Source of the DNA: G963662905 sp963676725
GTDB lineage: Bacteria > Bacteroidota > Bacteroidia > Bacteroidales > WRLA01
DNA: 64,000 nt
Assembly: GCA_963676725.1 (NCBI GenBank)
Contig: OY781463.1
Location: forward strand, 806,001 to 870,000
Reading direction: 5' to 3'
The position numbers and the translations under genes are program-made. This document shows positions 34,255 through 43,891 of this stretch, piece after piece. The stretch's first letter is position 1. Every line of letters starts with the position of its first letter. The notes below the pieces were generated by a model that was not told where the DNA came from, searched no databases, and saw only the letters and a list, made by a program, of their open reading frames with translations.

Positions 34255-34423
34255 GGGTTTAGTGTTTAAATACTTTGATAATATAGTGCAATTGGTGTTT
34301 CCAAGGGCCGAAGGTATGAAAATATTTATTACGTATTTTTTCGAATAGCCTTTTATTTCGCCGGTAAATTTTATAAGGTCAAGCAGTATCAATACTTTCT
34401 TAGGCATTAGTACAATAAATCAT

Positions 34424-34431
34424 TATTTTTG
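34424..34431 (+). promoter_or_regulatory. Possible -7 element for the large porin gene
   Basis: TATTTTTG fits TAnnTTTG and lies 19 bp before the ATG at 34451. No good -33 TTG is visible. Confidence 0.35.
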
Positions 34432-34450
34432 CCGCTCATTGATGTAGTTT

Positions 34451-36631
34451 ATGTCGTTAAAGAAAACAGTCTTTCTTTTGTTTTGGATGTTTTTGTGCAT
34501 ACAGGTTTATGCTCAGGACTCTACGGGCATTTTGCCTCCGGACAGCTTACGGGCCTGGTATTTTTATAATACGCTCGATAGTGCCGATCAGGAACATTAT
34601 ATCTATGTCGATACTGTGCTTAGTGGAGTTCAGGAGATTGATCCAATCCGAAAAGGCACTCGTTTTTATGCCGATCTCGGGAATATCGGACAGGCACAAA
34701 CCAATCTTTTTTATCTAGCGCCCTCATCCATCTCTTTTAATTATGGAAAAACCGCCTTTTCTACCTTTTGGCAGGGCTTTGAGCGCGTGCGTTATTTTAG
34801 TTCTCTGGCTCCTTATACAAATGTAAATTATGTTACGGGGCCGGGACGAATGCAACTCCTGGGTTTAACACATAGCCAAAATATCTTTAGAGGGCTTGTG
34901 CTTGGCGTTGATTTTCATTTGATTAATGCCTTTGGGGATTATCCACAACAAAAGTCAGACGATTATAATTTGGCTGTAACCCTTCGCTATTTTACGCCCA
35001 ATAAACGTTATGGCTTTACGGTGGCTTATCTCAACGACCGCATCACGAATCAGGAAAATGGTGGAATTACATACGATAGCCTGTTTACACAAAATTTGGA
35101 GACAAACCGTGCTGCCTATGCTGTAAACCTCGCCGATGCCGAAACGCGCTGGAAAAGAAGCGGCGTGGAAGTGTTTCAGTTTTTTAACATCATCCCCCCC
35201 GGTGGAAGAAAGAAAAAAAAGGAAAAACCTGAAACAACGCCAATACCCAAGGAACTGCTGGCAGACACCACAGAGCGAACTAAAGTTCTGGTCGATAGTA
35301 TATTTCAACAATTTTCGGATACTCTGATTCTTGATTCTATTGCTTCTTCAATGGAAAATGACTTGAGCGATACCATCATCATTACAGAAGAAATGCTGAA
35401 AATTATTCCCATGAAACTGCAGCCGATCCCTTTTTCTTCTTTGCTCGATGTGGAATTGTATGAACAACAACAGTCTTTTAGCCTAGCGGATAGTCTTATT
35501 CGTGCCGATTCTATCTTAAAAATACAGAAACGTATTTTTAATCCCGGTAGGATTTCCTGGCGCTTTCGCTATTTTTACGATTCCTATGCTTATGAAGATG
35601 ATTCCGGGGAAACCGGATTTTACGACCATTACTATCAAGGGGCTACTACATACGATTCGGTGCGTGTGCAGCAAATGCACAATATTTTTGCATGGAGCAA
35701 TACCAATCCGGAGGCGGTAGACCAGAAAAACCTGTTCAGGCTTTATTTGTATTTGCAGCATCAGCATATAAAAATTAGTGGCGATGTCGGTAAATATGAA
35801 TTCGATCAATTGATTCCTCGCGCAGAATTGGCAACACGTATTTTTGGGCGATTTGAGCTCCGTGGTGAAGCATCCATTGTTTCCGGTGGCTATAATGATG
35901 CTGATTATATGCTGCGAGCGCATATCAAAACTTTATTTGGACAAAAACAGTCTCCAATTATCTTTAAGGGAGAAGCTTCGATGATGTCGAATACAGCACC
36001 ATGGATGTATTTTTACCATAATGCCAATAATTTTATGTGGTTGAATTCATTCAATAAAACAGCGACAACATATATTGGTGCCAGTCTTGCTAAAGGAACA
36101 AACCTTTTGGGAGTTCGGTATTATTTACTGACCGATTTATTATATTTTAATCAAAATGCGCTGCCGGCACAACAAGATGGAACCACAGGGCTCCTACAGG
36201 CATGGCTCTATTCCCGGATGCAATTGGGCGGTTTCCATTTTGATAATCAATTGGTATTGCAACAATTAAGCAATAATGAAGCGCTGCACCTGCCAACATT
36301 TATGTTGAAAAGCCGGATTTATTTCCGTTTCCCATTGTTCCACAGGGCATTGATGTTGCAACCCGGTTTTTCGATTTTTTATACCAGTGCCTATCAGGCA
36401 AAAGCCTATATGCCATCAACCAATGTGTTCTATCTGCAAGATGAACAGGAATACGGAAATTATCCCTATATCGACTTCTTTGTGAATTTTAAGGTGCAAC
36501 GCGCACGACTTTTCCTCAAATACAAGCATATTGCAAAAGGCCTTTTCGGATATGATTATATGGCAGTGCCCAATTATCCGTTGCAGGATGGAGGTTTAAC
36601 TTTTGGATTGTATTGGCGCTTCAACGATTAG
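34451..36631 (+). CDS. Putative porin (Porin_10 family)
   Basis: The 726-residue protein has a signal peptide (LLFWMFLCIQVYAQ). It has the family's early blocks: DSLRAWYFYNTLDSADQE, DLGNIGQAQTNLFY, TGPGRMQLLGLTHSQNI and RYFTPNKRYGFTVAYLNDRITNQENGG. A charged, Pro-rich linker lies near residues 255-280. The long C-terminal part ends in aromatic-rich barrel strands (LQDGGLTFGLYWRF). The family is uncharacterised outer-membrane barrel proteins of Bacteroidota; substrate specificity is unknown. It is monocistronic, divergent from the barrel operon. Confidence 0.88.
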   Translation: MSLKKTVFLLFWMFLCIQVYAQDSTGILPPDSLRAWYFYNTLDSADQEHYIYVDTVLSGVQEIDPIRKGTRFYADLGNIGQAQTNLFYLAPSSISFNYGKTAFSTFWQGFERVRYFSSLAPYTNVNYVTGPGRMQLLGLTHSQNIFRGLVLGVDFHLINAFGDYPQQKSDDYNLAVTLRYFTPNKRYGFTVAYLNDRITNQENGGITYDSLFTQNLETNRAAYAVNLADAETRWKRSGVEVFQFFNIIPPGGRKKKKEKPETTPIPKELLADTTERTKVLVDSIFQQFSDTLILDSIASSMENDLSDTIIITEEMLKIIPMKLQPIPFSSLLDVELYEQQQSFSLADSLIRADSILKIQKRIFNPGRISWRFRYFYDSYAYEDDSGETGFYDHYYQGATTYDSVRVQQMHNIFAWSNTNPEAVDQKNLFRLYLYLQHQHIKISGDVGKYEFDQLIPRAELATRIFGRFELRGEASIVSGGYNDADYMLRAHIKTLFGQKQSPIIFKGEASMMSNTAPWMYFYHNANNFMWLNSFNKTATTYIGASLAKGTNLLGVRYYLLTDLLYFNQNALPAQQDGTTGLLQAWLYSRMQLGGFHFDNQLVLQQLSNNEALHLPTFMLKSRIYFRFPLFHRALMLQPGFSIFYTSAYQAKAYMPSTNVFYLQDEQEYGNYPYIDFFVNFKVQRARLFLKYKHIAKGLFGYDYMAVPNYPLQDGGLTFGLYWRFND

Positions 36632-37071
36632 TCTGCGCCTTTTTAAATTGCCTAAGTCTGGAAGTGCTTTTTTAACTTTGTGCAAAAGTATGTTAATGCA
36701 TATATATTTCAATATCACTCTATTAAGTGCTCGTAAAGGCTAAATTTTTTCGAGGTATTTCGCTACGATCTGCCAAAGAAAGGAGCTTTTAAGGCTGCCT
36801 GCACCGAAATATCAAAGGACTTTCGTGCGCTATTTTTTGACATTAAATTTGCGAGTCTCAATAAAATTTATTATGATTGGCTATAAAGTTTATGGGGCAT
36901 GATTTAGTATATGGCGCAAGTAAGTAACCGAAAAAGGATGAAAAAGAAGACTGATTGATTTGGATGAAGCAAGTGTCATATTCTATATTGAGCCGGAAAA
37001 GCCATCTTGGGTTTTTAATAAATACCAGATTTTGGTAGAAAATAGATTGAAATGAGATTGAAAATTTGCTT
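36632..37071. other. 440-bp intergenic region, no gene seen
   Basis: No plausible coding frame, tRNA or strong terminator was found. The region is A+T rich. Confidence 0.6.
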
Positions 37072-38547
37072 ATGAATGTTCATATAATTGACATTTTGAT
37101 TTTTGTGATATACATGGCCGCATTGCTTGGCGTTGGTATGTATTTTCTAAAACGCAATAAATCACAAGAAGACTATTATGTAGGAAGTCGAAAAATGTCT
37201 TCAACACATATAGGCTTATCCGTTGTTGCAACGGATGTAGGGGGTGGATTTTCAATAGGCTTAGGGGGATTAGGCTTTTTGATAGGGCTGTCGGGCAGTT
37301 GGATGCTTTTTACCGGATTAGTTGGTGCTTGGATTAGTGCTGTAGTGCTTATTCCCAGGATATACCCCTTGGCAAAAAAGCATAATTTCTTAAGCTTTCC
37401 CGAGGTTCTTAATCATTACTATAATGGGAAAGTGGCTTTTATTGCGGGCATTATTTCCTTGATTGGCTATATCGGGTTTACCAGTTCTCAAATATTAGCC
37501 GGTGCTAAATTGGCATCAGCAACCTTTCCTTCAATAACTATTTTAGATGCTGTTTTATTAATGGGGCTTGTCGTAATTGGCTATACAGTGCTTGGAGGAC
37601 TTAAAGCCGTTATTTATACCGATACTATTCAATGGATCATTCTAATGATTGGCCTGGTTTTAGTCGGTATCCCATTGGGTTTTATCAAAGTTGGGGGATG
37701 GGAAGCAATTCGGATTTATCTGCCCGATAATTTCTTAAGCCTTACCAATATTAGTCTTGTTCAGTTTGTGAATTGGCTTATTACGATTGTTCCTATTTGG
37801 TTTGTTGGCATGACTTTATATCAAAGGATTTATGCCTCTAAGGATAAGAGAACAGCGCAAAAAGCTTGGTTTATTGCAGGTTTATTTGAATGGCCGGTAA
37901 TGGCTTTTATGGGGGTTGGTCTCGGATTATTGGGCAGGGTAGCTTTCGAACAAGGAATGTTTACTGATTTTGGATATGCACCCGGCAGTCCTATTGATGA
38001 AGAAATCGGACTACCATTACTACTCACACATATTTTTCCTATCGGATTGATGGGGCTTCTTATGTCATCTTATTTCTCGGCAATAATGTCAACGGCTGAT
38101 AGTTGTTTGATGGCGGCATCGGGAAATTTTACAACAGATATACTCGGCTTATCCAAACACAATACCAAGAGTATCAGGTATTCACAAATAACAACATTAG
38201 TTATTGGTATATTGGCTATCTTTCTTGCTACAATGATGCAAAATGTGCTGGAGTTGATGTTGTATTCTTATGCCTTTATGGTTTCTGGATTATTTGTCCC
38301 TGTTTTGGGAACGATGTTTTTGAAAAAACCATCTGCCAAAGCAGCACTTTATTCAATGATATTTGGAGGAGGAACTACTTTGGTTCTCATATTATCCGAA
38401 ATAGCATTGCCTTTAGGCTTAGATGCAAATTTTTTTGGAATCACATTTTCAGCTCTTGTTTTTGTTTTATTGCAATCATTTCCTATGGATAAATTTCATA
38501 AAGTAAGAGCCTATTTTATAATGAAGAAAAACGATATTGGTTTATGA
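37072..38547 (+). CDS. Sodium:solute symporter (SSS family)
   Basis: The 491-residue protein has about 13 hydrophobic segments and an SSS signature: GSRKMSSTHIGLSVVATDVGGG, FLSFPEVLNHYY, GYTVLGGLKAVIYTD, and SAIMSTADSCLMAASGNF, whose Ser/Thr residues form the Na2 sodium site. I chose the ATG at 37072, two codons after an in-frame TTG. The stop overlaps the start of an M20 amidohydrolase by 4 bp and an alanine racemase follows, so the solute is probably an N-acyl amino acid, peptide or amino acid used by those enzymes. That substrate is inferred from context. Confidence 0.9.
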   Translation: MNVHIIDILIFVIYMAALLGVGMYFLKRNKSQEDYYVGSRKMSSTHIGLSVVATDVGGGFSIGLGGLGFLIGLSGSWMLFTGLVGAWISAVVLIPRIYPLAKKHNFLSFPEVLNHYYNGKVAFIAGIISLIGYIGFTSSQILAGAKLASATFPSITILDAVLLMGLVVIGYTVLGGLKAVIYTDTIQWIILMIGLVLVGIPLGFIKVGGWEAIRIYLPDNFLSLTNISLVQFVNWLITIVPIWFVGMTLYQRIYASKDKRTAQKAWFIAGLFEWPVMAFMGVGLGLLGRVAFEQGMFTDFGYAPGSPIDEEIGLPLLLTHIFPIGLMGLLMSSYFSAIMSTADSCLMAASGNFTTDILGLSKHNTKSIRYSQITTLVIGILAIFLATMMQNVLELMLYSYAFMVSGLFVPVLGTMFLKKPSAKAALYSMIFGGGTTLVLILSEIALPLGLDANFFGITFSALVFVLLQSFPMDKFHKVRAYFIMKKNDIGL

Positions 38548-39677
38548 AACAGGAAATAATTAATTTAAGGCACGAATTACATAAACACCCGGAAGTTTCT
38601 AATAATGAGTATAATACCTCAGGGCGGATAATAAATTATATCACAAAATATAAGCCTGACGAGATTATTAAACTCGGAGAGACAGGTGTGGCATTTGCTT
38701 TTCATGGGAAAGACAAAGGGAAAACTATTGTATTCAGATCTGAGCTGGATGCTCTGCCCATTCAGGAAAAGTCTGGCCTTGAATACGCTTCAGTAAATGA
38801 TCATATTGCTCATTCATGTGGGCACGATGGGCATATGGCGATTTTAACTGCTTTGGCGCAAAAAATTTCAGAGAATCGTCCGGCAAAAGGAAGAGCCATT
38901 ATGCTTTTTCAAGCTGCTGAGGAGGTAGAGCAAGGCGCTCGGGATGTTGTGGAAAATCCAAACTTTATCAACATGAAGCCTGACTATATGTTTGCACTTC
39001 ATAATGTGCCTGGCTATAAAAAGCATAGAATATTGCTGAAAAAGGGAAGTTTTGCTTCTGCCTCCAAAGGAATGACTGTTAAACTTACTGGGAAAACAAC
39101 GCATGCCGCCGAGCCGCAAAATGGAATTAGTCCGGCAGATGCTCTTTCTCAGATTATCAAAAAGCTGCATGAATTAAGAGAGAATAAAACGCTTTTTAAG
39201 GAATTCGTTTTGCTTACCATCATTCATATCCAAATGGGTGAGATCTCTTTTGGTACTTCTCCCGGCTATGCAGAGTTGAGGATTACTTTACGTGCCTTTG
39301 AAAACGAGGATATGGCAGTACTAACAGAGCATTGCGAAAAATTAATACGCGAAATATCGAAAGTTGAAAAATTAAACTGTGAAATTTCGTACTGTGAAGA
39401 ATTTCCTGCGACGGTGAATAATGAAGACTGTGTGCGTATTGTTGATCATTCAGCGAAGCAAATCGGTTTAGATATCGAATATATTGAAAAACCATTTAAA
39501 TGGTCGGAGGATTTTGGCTATTTTACAGAAAAATATGATGCTTGCTATTTTGGTTTAGGATCGGGAACAGATCAGCCACAACTGCATAATCCTGATTTTG
39601 ATTTCCCTGATGACATTATTGAGACAGGAGTAAATTTATTTTATACTGTTTATGAAAAAATATTAAGATATGATTGA
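38544..39677 (+). CDS. M20 family amidohydrolase
   Basis: The 377-residue protein matches M20D amidohydrolases (hippurate or N-acyl-amino-acid hydrolase type). It opens with LRHELHKHPEVSNNE and FRSELDALPI, then HSCGHDGHMAIL (metal-binding Cys and His), LFQAAEEVEQGA (catalytic Glu pair), ALHNVPG, and THAAEPQNGISPADAL in the dimerisation domain. A terminal FGLGSG and LHNPDFDFPD block carries the last metal-binding His. It is cytoplasmic. It overlaps the transporter gene by 4 bp and the alanine racemase gene by 8 bp, so the three are coupled. Exact acyl or amino-acid specificity cannot be told. Confidence 0.92.
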   Translation: MKQEIINLRHELHKHPEVSNNEYNTSGRIINYITKYKPDEIIKLGETGVAFAFHGKDKGKTIVFRSELDALPIQEKSGLEYASVNDHIAHSCGHDGHMAILTALAQKISENRPAKGRAIMLFQAAEEVEQGARDVVENPNFINMKPDYMFALHNVPGYKKHRILLKKGSFASASKGMTVKLTGKTTHAAEPQNGISPADALSQIIKKLHELRENKTLFKEFVLLTIIHIQMGEISFGTSPGYAELRITLRAFENEDMAVLTEHCEKLIREISKVEKLNCEISYCEEFPATVNNEDCVRIVDHSAKQIGLDIEYIEKPFKWSEDFGYFTEKYDACYFGLGSGTDQPQLHNPDFDFPDDIIETGVNLFYTVYEKILRYD

Positions 39678-40824
39678 TAATTCCTTAATAACGCTCAATG
39701 AAAGTGCAGTTGAAAATAATATTGCTTTTTTAAAAAAGAAAATGGGTGGTAAAGTGAAAATTTCAGCCGTAGTGAAAGCAAATGCCTACGGACACGGGAT
39801 TGAACAAATTGTTCCTGTTTTTGAAAAATACGGCATTGATCATTATTCTGTTTTTTATTATAGCGAAGCAGTCAGGGTTTTTAATAGTCTTGAAAAACCG
39901 GCAACCATCATGGTTATGGGATGGTTGTGCGAAGAAAATATTCGTGACGCAATTATAAAGGGAATAGAATTTTTTGTTTTTAATATTGAAAGGCTAAATA
40001 TGGCAATTCAATATGCCAAAGAATTGAATATCAAGGCCTGCATTCATCTTGAAGCCGAAACAGGCATGAACCGTTCTGGCTTAAATATCGATGAATTAAA
40101 TAAAGCGATTCGTATTATAATAGAGAATAGGGAGTATATAGAAATATCAGGATTTTGTACACATCTTGCCGGAGCCGAAAGTATTTCGAATCATTATCGG
40201 ATTCAAAACCAGTTAAGGAAATACAAGAAGATGTTAACGATACTTGAAGCCAGCGGTTTGAACCCAAAATTCAAACATACTGCTAATTCTGCTGCATCAT
40301 TTGTTTACCCCAAAACAAGAATGGATTTAGTAAGAGTAGGAATTATGCTTTATGGTTTTTGGTCAAGTACCGAAGTTTATATCCACTACATAAATTCTAT
40401 TCATGACAAAACCGATCCATTGAAAAGAATACTTGGATGGCATAGCCAAATTATGGCGATAAAGAAAGTCAAAAGTGGTGAATTTATTGGCTATGGAATT
40501 TCATATCTGGCGCAATCTGATATTATAACTGCATTAGTACCAGTAGGTTATTCCTTGGGCTATAGTCGTTCTTTAAGCAATAAAGGACGTGTTCTTGTTC
40601 GTGGATGTAGATGTAGCGTTGTTGGAGTTATAAATATGAATATGATTATAATTGATGTGACTCATGTTGGCGATGCGCAAGTGGGCGATGAAGTTGTTTT
40701 GATTGGGAAACAAGATGACCTGGAAATAAAAGTAAGTGCTTTTAGCGAGATAAGCGATGAGCTTAATTATGAGATTTTAGCCCATTTACCGGAATCAATA
40801 GTTCGAACAGTTCAGAAACAGTAG
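39670..40824 (+). CDS. alr: Alanine racemase family protein
   Basis: The 384-residue, PLP-dependent fold-type III racemase has the PLP lysine in SAVVKANAYGHG. The barrel has LEAETGMNRSGL, TANSAASF and RVGIMLYG. The C-terminal domain supplies the catalytic Tyr region (ALVPVGYSLGYSR). The usual CMD motif reads NMN (VGVINMNMIIID), a variant I associate with some racemases of other specificity. It is third in an operon with a transporter and an M20 hydrolase, overlapping the latter by 8 bp, so a catabolic or broad-specificity racemase is as likely as the cell-wall enzyme. The gene symbol reflects family only. Confidence 0.85.
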   Translation: MIDNSLITLNESAVENNIAFLKKKMGGKVKISAVVKANAYGHGIEQIVPVFEKYGIDHYSVFYYSEAVRVFNSLEKPATIMVMGWLCEENIRDAIIKGIEFFVFNIERLNMAIQYAKELNIKACIHLEAETGMNRSGLNIDELNKAIRIIIENREYIEISGFCTHLAGAESISNHYRIQNQLRKYKKMLTILEASGLNPKFKHTANSAASFVYPKTRMDLVRVGIMLYGFWSSTEVYIHYINSIHDKTDPLKRILGWHSQIMAIKKVKSGEFIGYGISYLAQSDIITALVPVGYSLGYSRSLSNKGRVLVRGCRCSVVGVINMNMIIIDVTHVGDAQVGDEVVLIGKQDDLEIKVSAFSEISDELNYEILAHLPESIVRTVQKQ

Positions 40825-41113
40825 CTTATAAATAGACCGCCTGAGGCTACAGACCTTCCGACTTTTATAACGCTTAGAGTTCTGTTTGAATCTCATATCC
40901 ATATTTTCTGTAGATAAAAAATTTGCATAATTGTTTTATGCAAAAAAAAAGATGCTCTTAGTATGAAAAAATTTGCTATATTTATATCGTATTTGCAAAA
41001 ATTTACCAAAGAACAGACGTTCTACAACTGCCTATCCAAAATATCGGAGGACTGACATTCGCTACCAGGCAAATTTACGACTTTAGTCATTAATGAATTA
41101 GATAAAATTAGCA

Positions 41114-42433
41114 ATGAAAATACTCCTAATTTCCCCGAGAGTTGATAAAGAAACCAGAACCAATAAAGGACTTATGATGCCTCAGCTTGCCCTTTATATT
41201 TTGGCCGGATTGACTCCGGCAGAACATGATGTTGAAGTTATTGAGGAAGAAACAGAATGTGTTGATCTGGAAAATGATTGCGATCTGGTCGGAATAAGTT
41301 GCATGACAGCAAATTCGTCCAGGGCATATGAACTCTGTCATGAATTTAAGAAAAGAGGTAAGACCGTGATACTGGGCGGCGTTCATCCATCCATACTCCC
41401 AGACGAGGCAATGCAATATGCCGATAGTGTGGTTGTTGGAGAAGCAGAAGGGGTTTGGGAGAAACTAATCCTGGATTTTCAGAACAATAATTTGCAAAAA
41501 AAATATCACGATCCTTTGCCTGATTTAGGAAAATATGTTCCTAAAGATTTTAGTAAAATCATTAAAAGAAGGTTATTTCATCTTTTGCCGATAATGACAA
41601 CCCGTGGATGCCCATATAATTGTGATTTTTGCTGTGTATCAAATATTTATGGTAACGAGATCAGACATATTCCCATAGAAAATGTTGTGCGGGATATTCA
41701 GGAGTCTGGTGGGAAAAATTTCATGTTTCTGGATGATAATATTATTGGAAACCCAACCTATGCGAAAGCATTGTTCAAAGCAATTAAACCTTTGAAAATT
41801 AAATGGGTCGGACAAGCTTCAGTATCCCTGCTGGTTCGAGATGATGAACTGATGCAGCTTGCAGCAGAAAGTGGTTGCAAAATTCTTTTCTTCGGACTTG
41901 AAAGTGTATCGGAGACCCAGCTAAAAACAATGCGCAAGGCAATTGGCAAAATTGATCTTTTGGAGAAGGCCTTGAAAAAGATCAAAAAAGCCGGTATTCT
42001 TATCCATGCATCAATGGTCTTTGGCTTTGATAATGATACAAAAGATACATTTGACGAAACCGTTCGTTTTTTGGTCAAAAATAAAGTGTGTTCGGTTTCT
42101 TTCAATATATTAACCCCTTATCCGGGAACCAAAACCTATGATGATTTAAAAAATGAAAATCGTTTGATATCAACAGACTGGAGGTATTACGATCATAATA
42201 CGGTTGTGTTTAGTCCCAAGAATATGACGGCTTACGAGCTCCAACAAGGGAAAATACGAGCGAAGAAAAATTTTTACACTATTTACTCGGTTCTGAATCG
42301 TTTTTTTGGCAATCTATATAGTCCCATACTCTATTTTGCTATTAATTATGGCAATATGAAACAGGTAAAAGTGGAAGCAAAAAGAATTCTTTATTTAAAG
42401 ACAGAGTTATTCGAAAAAAATAGTGAAGCATAA
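41114..42433 (+). CDS. B12-binding radical SAM protein
   Basis: The 439-residue protein has an N-terminal cobalamin-binding Rossmann domain (MKILLISPRVD, DLVGISCMTANSSRAYEL, VILGGVHPSILPDEA, VVVGEAEGVWEK). A radical SAM TIM barrel follows with the 4Fe-4S motif CPYNCDFC (in TTRGCPYNCDFCC), FLDDNIIGN, and FFGLESVSETQLKTMRK. A short helical C-terminal tail ends the protein. Members carry out methylations and other radical chemistry on unknown substrates. No partner gene is adjacent on the same transcript, so the pathway is unclear. Confidence 0.9.
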   Translation: MKILLISPRVDKETRTNKGLMMPQLALYILAGLTPAEHDVEVIEEETECVDLENDCDLVGISCMTANSSRAYELCHEFKKRGKTVILGGVHPSILPDEAMQYADSVVVGEAEGVWEKLILDFQNNNLQKKYHDPLPDLGKYVPKDFSKIIKRRLFHLLPIMTTRGCPYNCDFCCVSNIYGNEIRHIPIENVVRDIQESGGKNFMFLDDNIIGNPTYAKALFKAIKPLKIKWVGQASVSLLVRDDELMQLAAESGCKILFFGLESVSETQLKTMRKAIGKIDLLEKALKKIKKAGILIHASMVFGFDNDTKDTFDETVRFLVKNKVCSVSFNILTPYPGTKTYDDLKNENRLISTDWRYYDHNTVVFSPKNMTAYELQQGKIRAKKNFYTIYSVLNRFFGNLYSPILYFAINYGNMKQVKVEAKRILYLKTELFEKNSEA

Positions 42434-42702
42434 ATCATTTCATTGGGGAAAAATGAATTTCATCCTCTTTTAAAGCAAATATTTGCTATATTTATGCCGC
42501 ATTTTTATGCAAGAGAAATGCTGAATGAGGCTTTCTTACGGGAAGCTTTTTAGTATTTGTCTTGATCGATATTGAAATGCTTGTATACTAGGTTTTTAGC
42601 AAATTATAGCAAAGATGGAGGCAAGAAACCATTTCAAAAAACTGGGCGAAACCGAAAAGCCAAACGAGTAGGAAAAATTTATTTTATCAAAAAACAATCA
42701 AA

Positions 42703-43038
42703 ATGGAAGCACAAAAAGTGGACATGTTCATTATGGCAAATGGCAAATTCTTTGAAAGCCATCACGTCGTTCAAATCAGGGAAAAACTTCTTACAGTGGA
42801 TGACTCAAAATGGGCTATGATCCAAACATTGCAGTTTAAAGATCCAACAACTAGCCTTATTGTTTCATTGCTGGGAGGGAGCCTCGGCATCGATCGCTTT
42901 TTGATTGGTGATACAGGACTTGGTGTTGGTAAACTATTGACCTGTGGTGGCTTGGGTATTTGGGCTATTGTTGATTGGTTTTTGATTATGGGTGCTACAA
43001 GAGAAAAAAATATAGCAAAACTTCAACAAGTTTTATAA
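42703..43038 (+). CDS. TM2 domain protein
   Basis: The 111-residue membrane protein has a soluble N-terminal half and a TM2 domain of two membrane helices joined by a short turn (TTSLIVSLLGGSLGIDRFLIGD then GLGVGKLLTCGGLGIWAIVDWFLI). The turn carries the family's D-R-F motif. TM2 proteins have no agreed bacterial function. The gene opens a tightly packed four-gene run, with the next start 3 bp after its stop. Confidence 0.88.
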   Translation: MEAQKVDMFIMANGKFFESHHVVQIREKLLTVDDSKWAMIQTLQFKDPTTSLIVSLLGGSLGIDRFLIGDTGLGVGKLLTCGGLGIWAIVDWFLIMGATREKNIAKLQQVL

Positions 43039-43040
43039 AA

Positions 43041-43457
43041 ATGCCTTTAAGCAGGAGTAAACTGTATACTCTGCTGTTTATAGCCTGCTGTGCAGGGTAT
43101 ATTTGGCTCTATATTGGCATTGCAATAGATAAATCCGAATCAAATCCGGTTGAAGTATGCCTGATAAAACAGCTGACAAATATACCCTGCCCATCCTGTG
43201 GCTCAACAAGGTCGGTTCTTTCCTTAATGCATGGCGAGTTTGTGCAATCTGTATTAATCAATCCTTTTGGTTTGATCATTGCATTTATTATGATCGTAAC
43301 ACCTTTTTGGATTTTGTTGGATCTTGTTGCCAAAAGCCAAAGCCTATACAATTTTTATCATAAAATGGAGGATGTTTTAAAGAAGCCTAAATTTGCAATC
43401 CCCCTTATATTACTTGTTATCTTAAATTGGATTTGGAATATCATAAAAGGACTATGA
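43041..43457 (+). CDS. DUF2752 family membrane protein
   Basis: The 138-residue protein starts at an ATG 3 bp after the TM2 stop. It has about three membrane segments and the family motif CPSCGSTRS between the first two, after a third Cys. The Cys residues could bind metal or form a redox pair, but the role is unknown. DUF2752 and TM2 genes are often adjacent in Bacteroidota. The stop overlaps the next start by 4 bp (ATGA). Confidence 0.85.
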   Translation: MPLSRSKLYTLLFIACCAGYIWLYIGIAIDKSESNPVEVCLIKQLTNIPCPSCGSTRSVLSLMHGEFVQSVLINPFGLIIAFIMIVTPFWILLDLVAKSQSLYNFYHKMEDVLKKPKFAIPLILLVILNWIWNIIKGL

Positions 43458-43891
43458 TTATTGAAAAAAGATTCATCTACGAACCCGGAGAGCATGAGGC
43501 AGAAAAAGCTTCAAACAGCTATCTTATGTCCTTAATTGCTCTGATGGGAGGTTTCCCCTTGCCAATTATAAATCTTATAGCAACTTTGGCTTTCTATATC
43601 AGCAATAGAAAAGGAACATATTTTGTCCGTTGGCATTGTACGCAGGCATTGCTTTCTCAATTGTCCGTGCTTTTTATTAATAGCTATGGCTTTTGGTGGA
43701 CAGTCTCCATTGTTTTTACATCAGAAACTATTAGCAATCATTATATTGCATATATTATTGCAGCAATATTTTTTAATCTCGCTGAATTTATTGCAACAAT
43801 CTATACAGCGGTGCAAACCCGAAAAGGGATTCATATCGAATGGTGGTTTTATGGTGGTTTAACAGATCTTATAATTAATTCGGAAGCATGA
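43454..43891 (+). CDS. DUF4870-like small membrane protein
   Basis: The 145-residue protein starts at the ATG overlapping the DUF2752 stop. It has about three membrane helices and the motif YFVRWHCTQALLSQ, comparable to the H-x-x-QA motif of DUF4870-like (Tic20-like) proteins. The function is unknown. It overlaps the start of the downstream M48 peptidase by 4 bp, so the four genes are almost certainly one operon. Confidence 0.75.
   Translation: MIIEKRFIYEPGEHEAEKASNSYLMSLIALMGGFPLPIINLIATLAFYISNRKGTYFVRWHCTQALLSQLSVLFINSYGFWWTVSIVFTSETISNHYIAYIIAAIFFNLAEFIATIYTAVQTRKGIHIEWWFYGGLTDLIINSEA

Noticed and set aside
42572..42820. Plus-strand frame of 82 residues before the TM2 gene
   Set aside because: It overlaps the TM2 coding region in another frame and has no hydrophobic or family features.
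43109..43351. Minus-strand frames within the TM2/DUF2752/M48 operon
   Set aside because: They are antisense shadows of well-supported overlapping genes.
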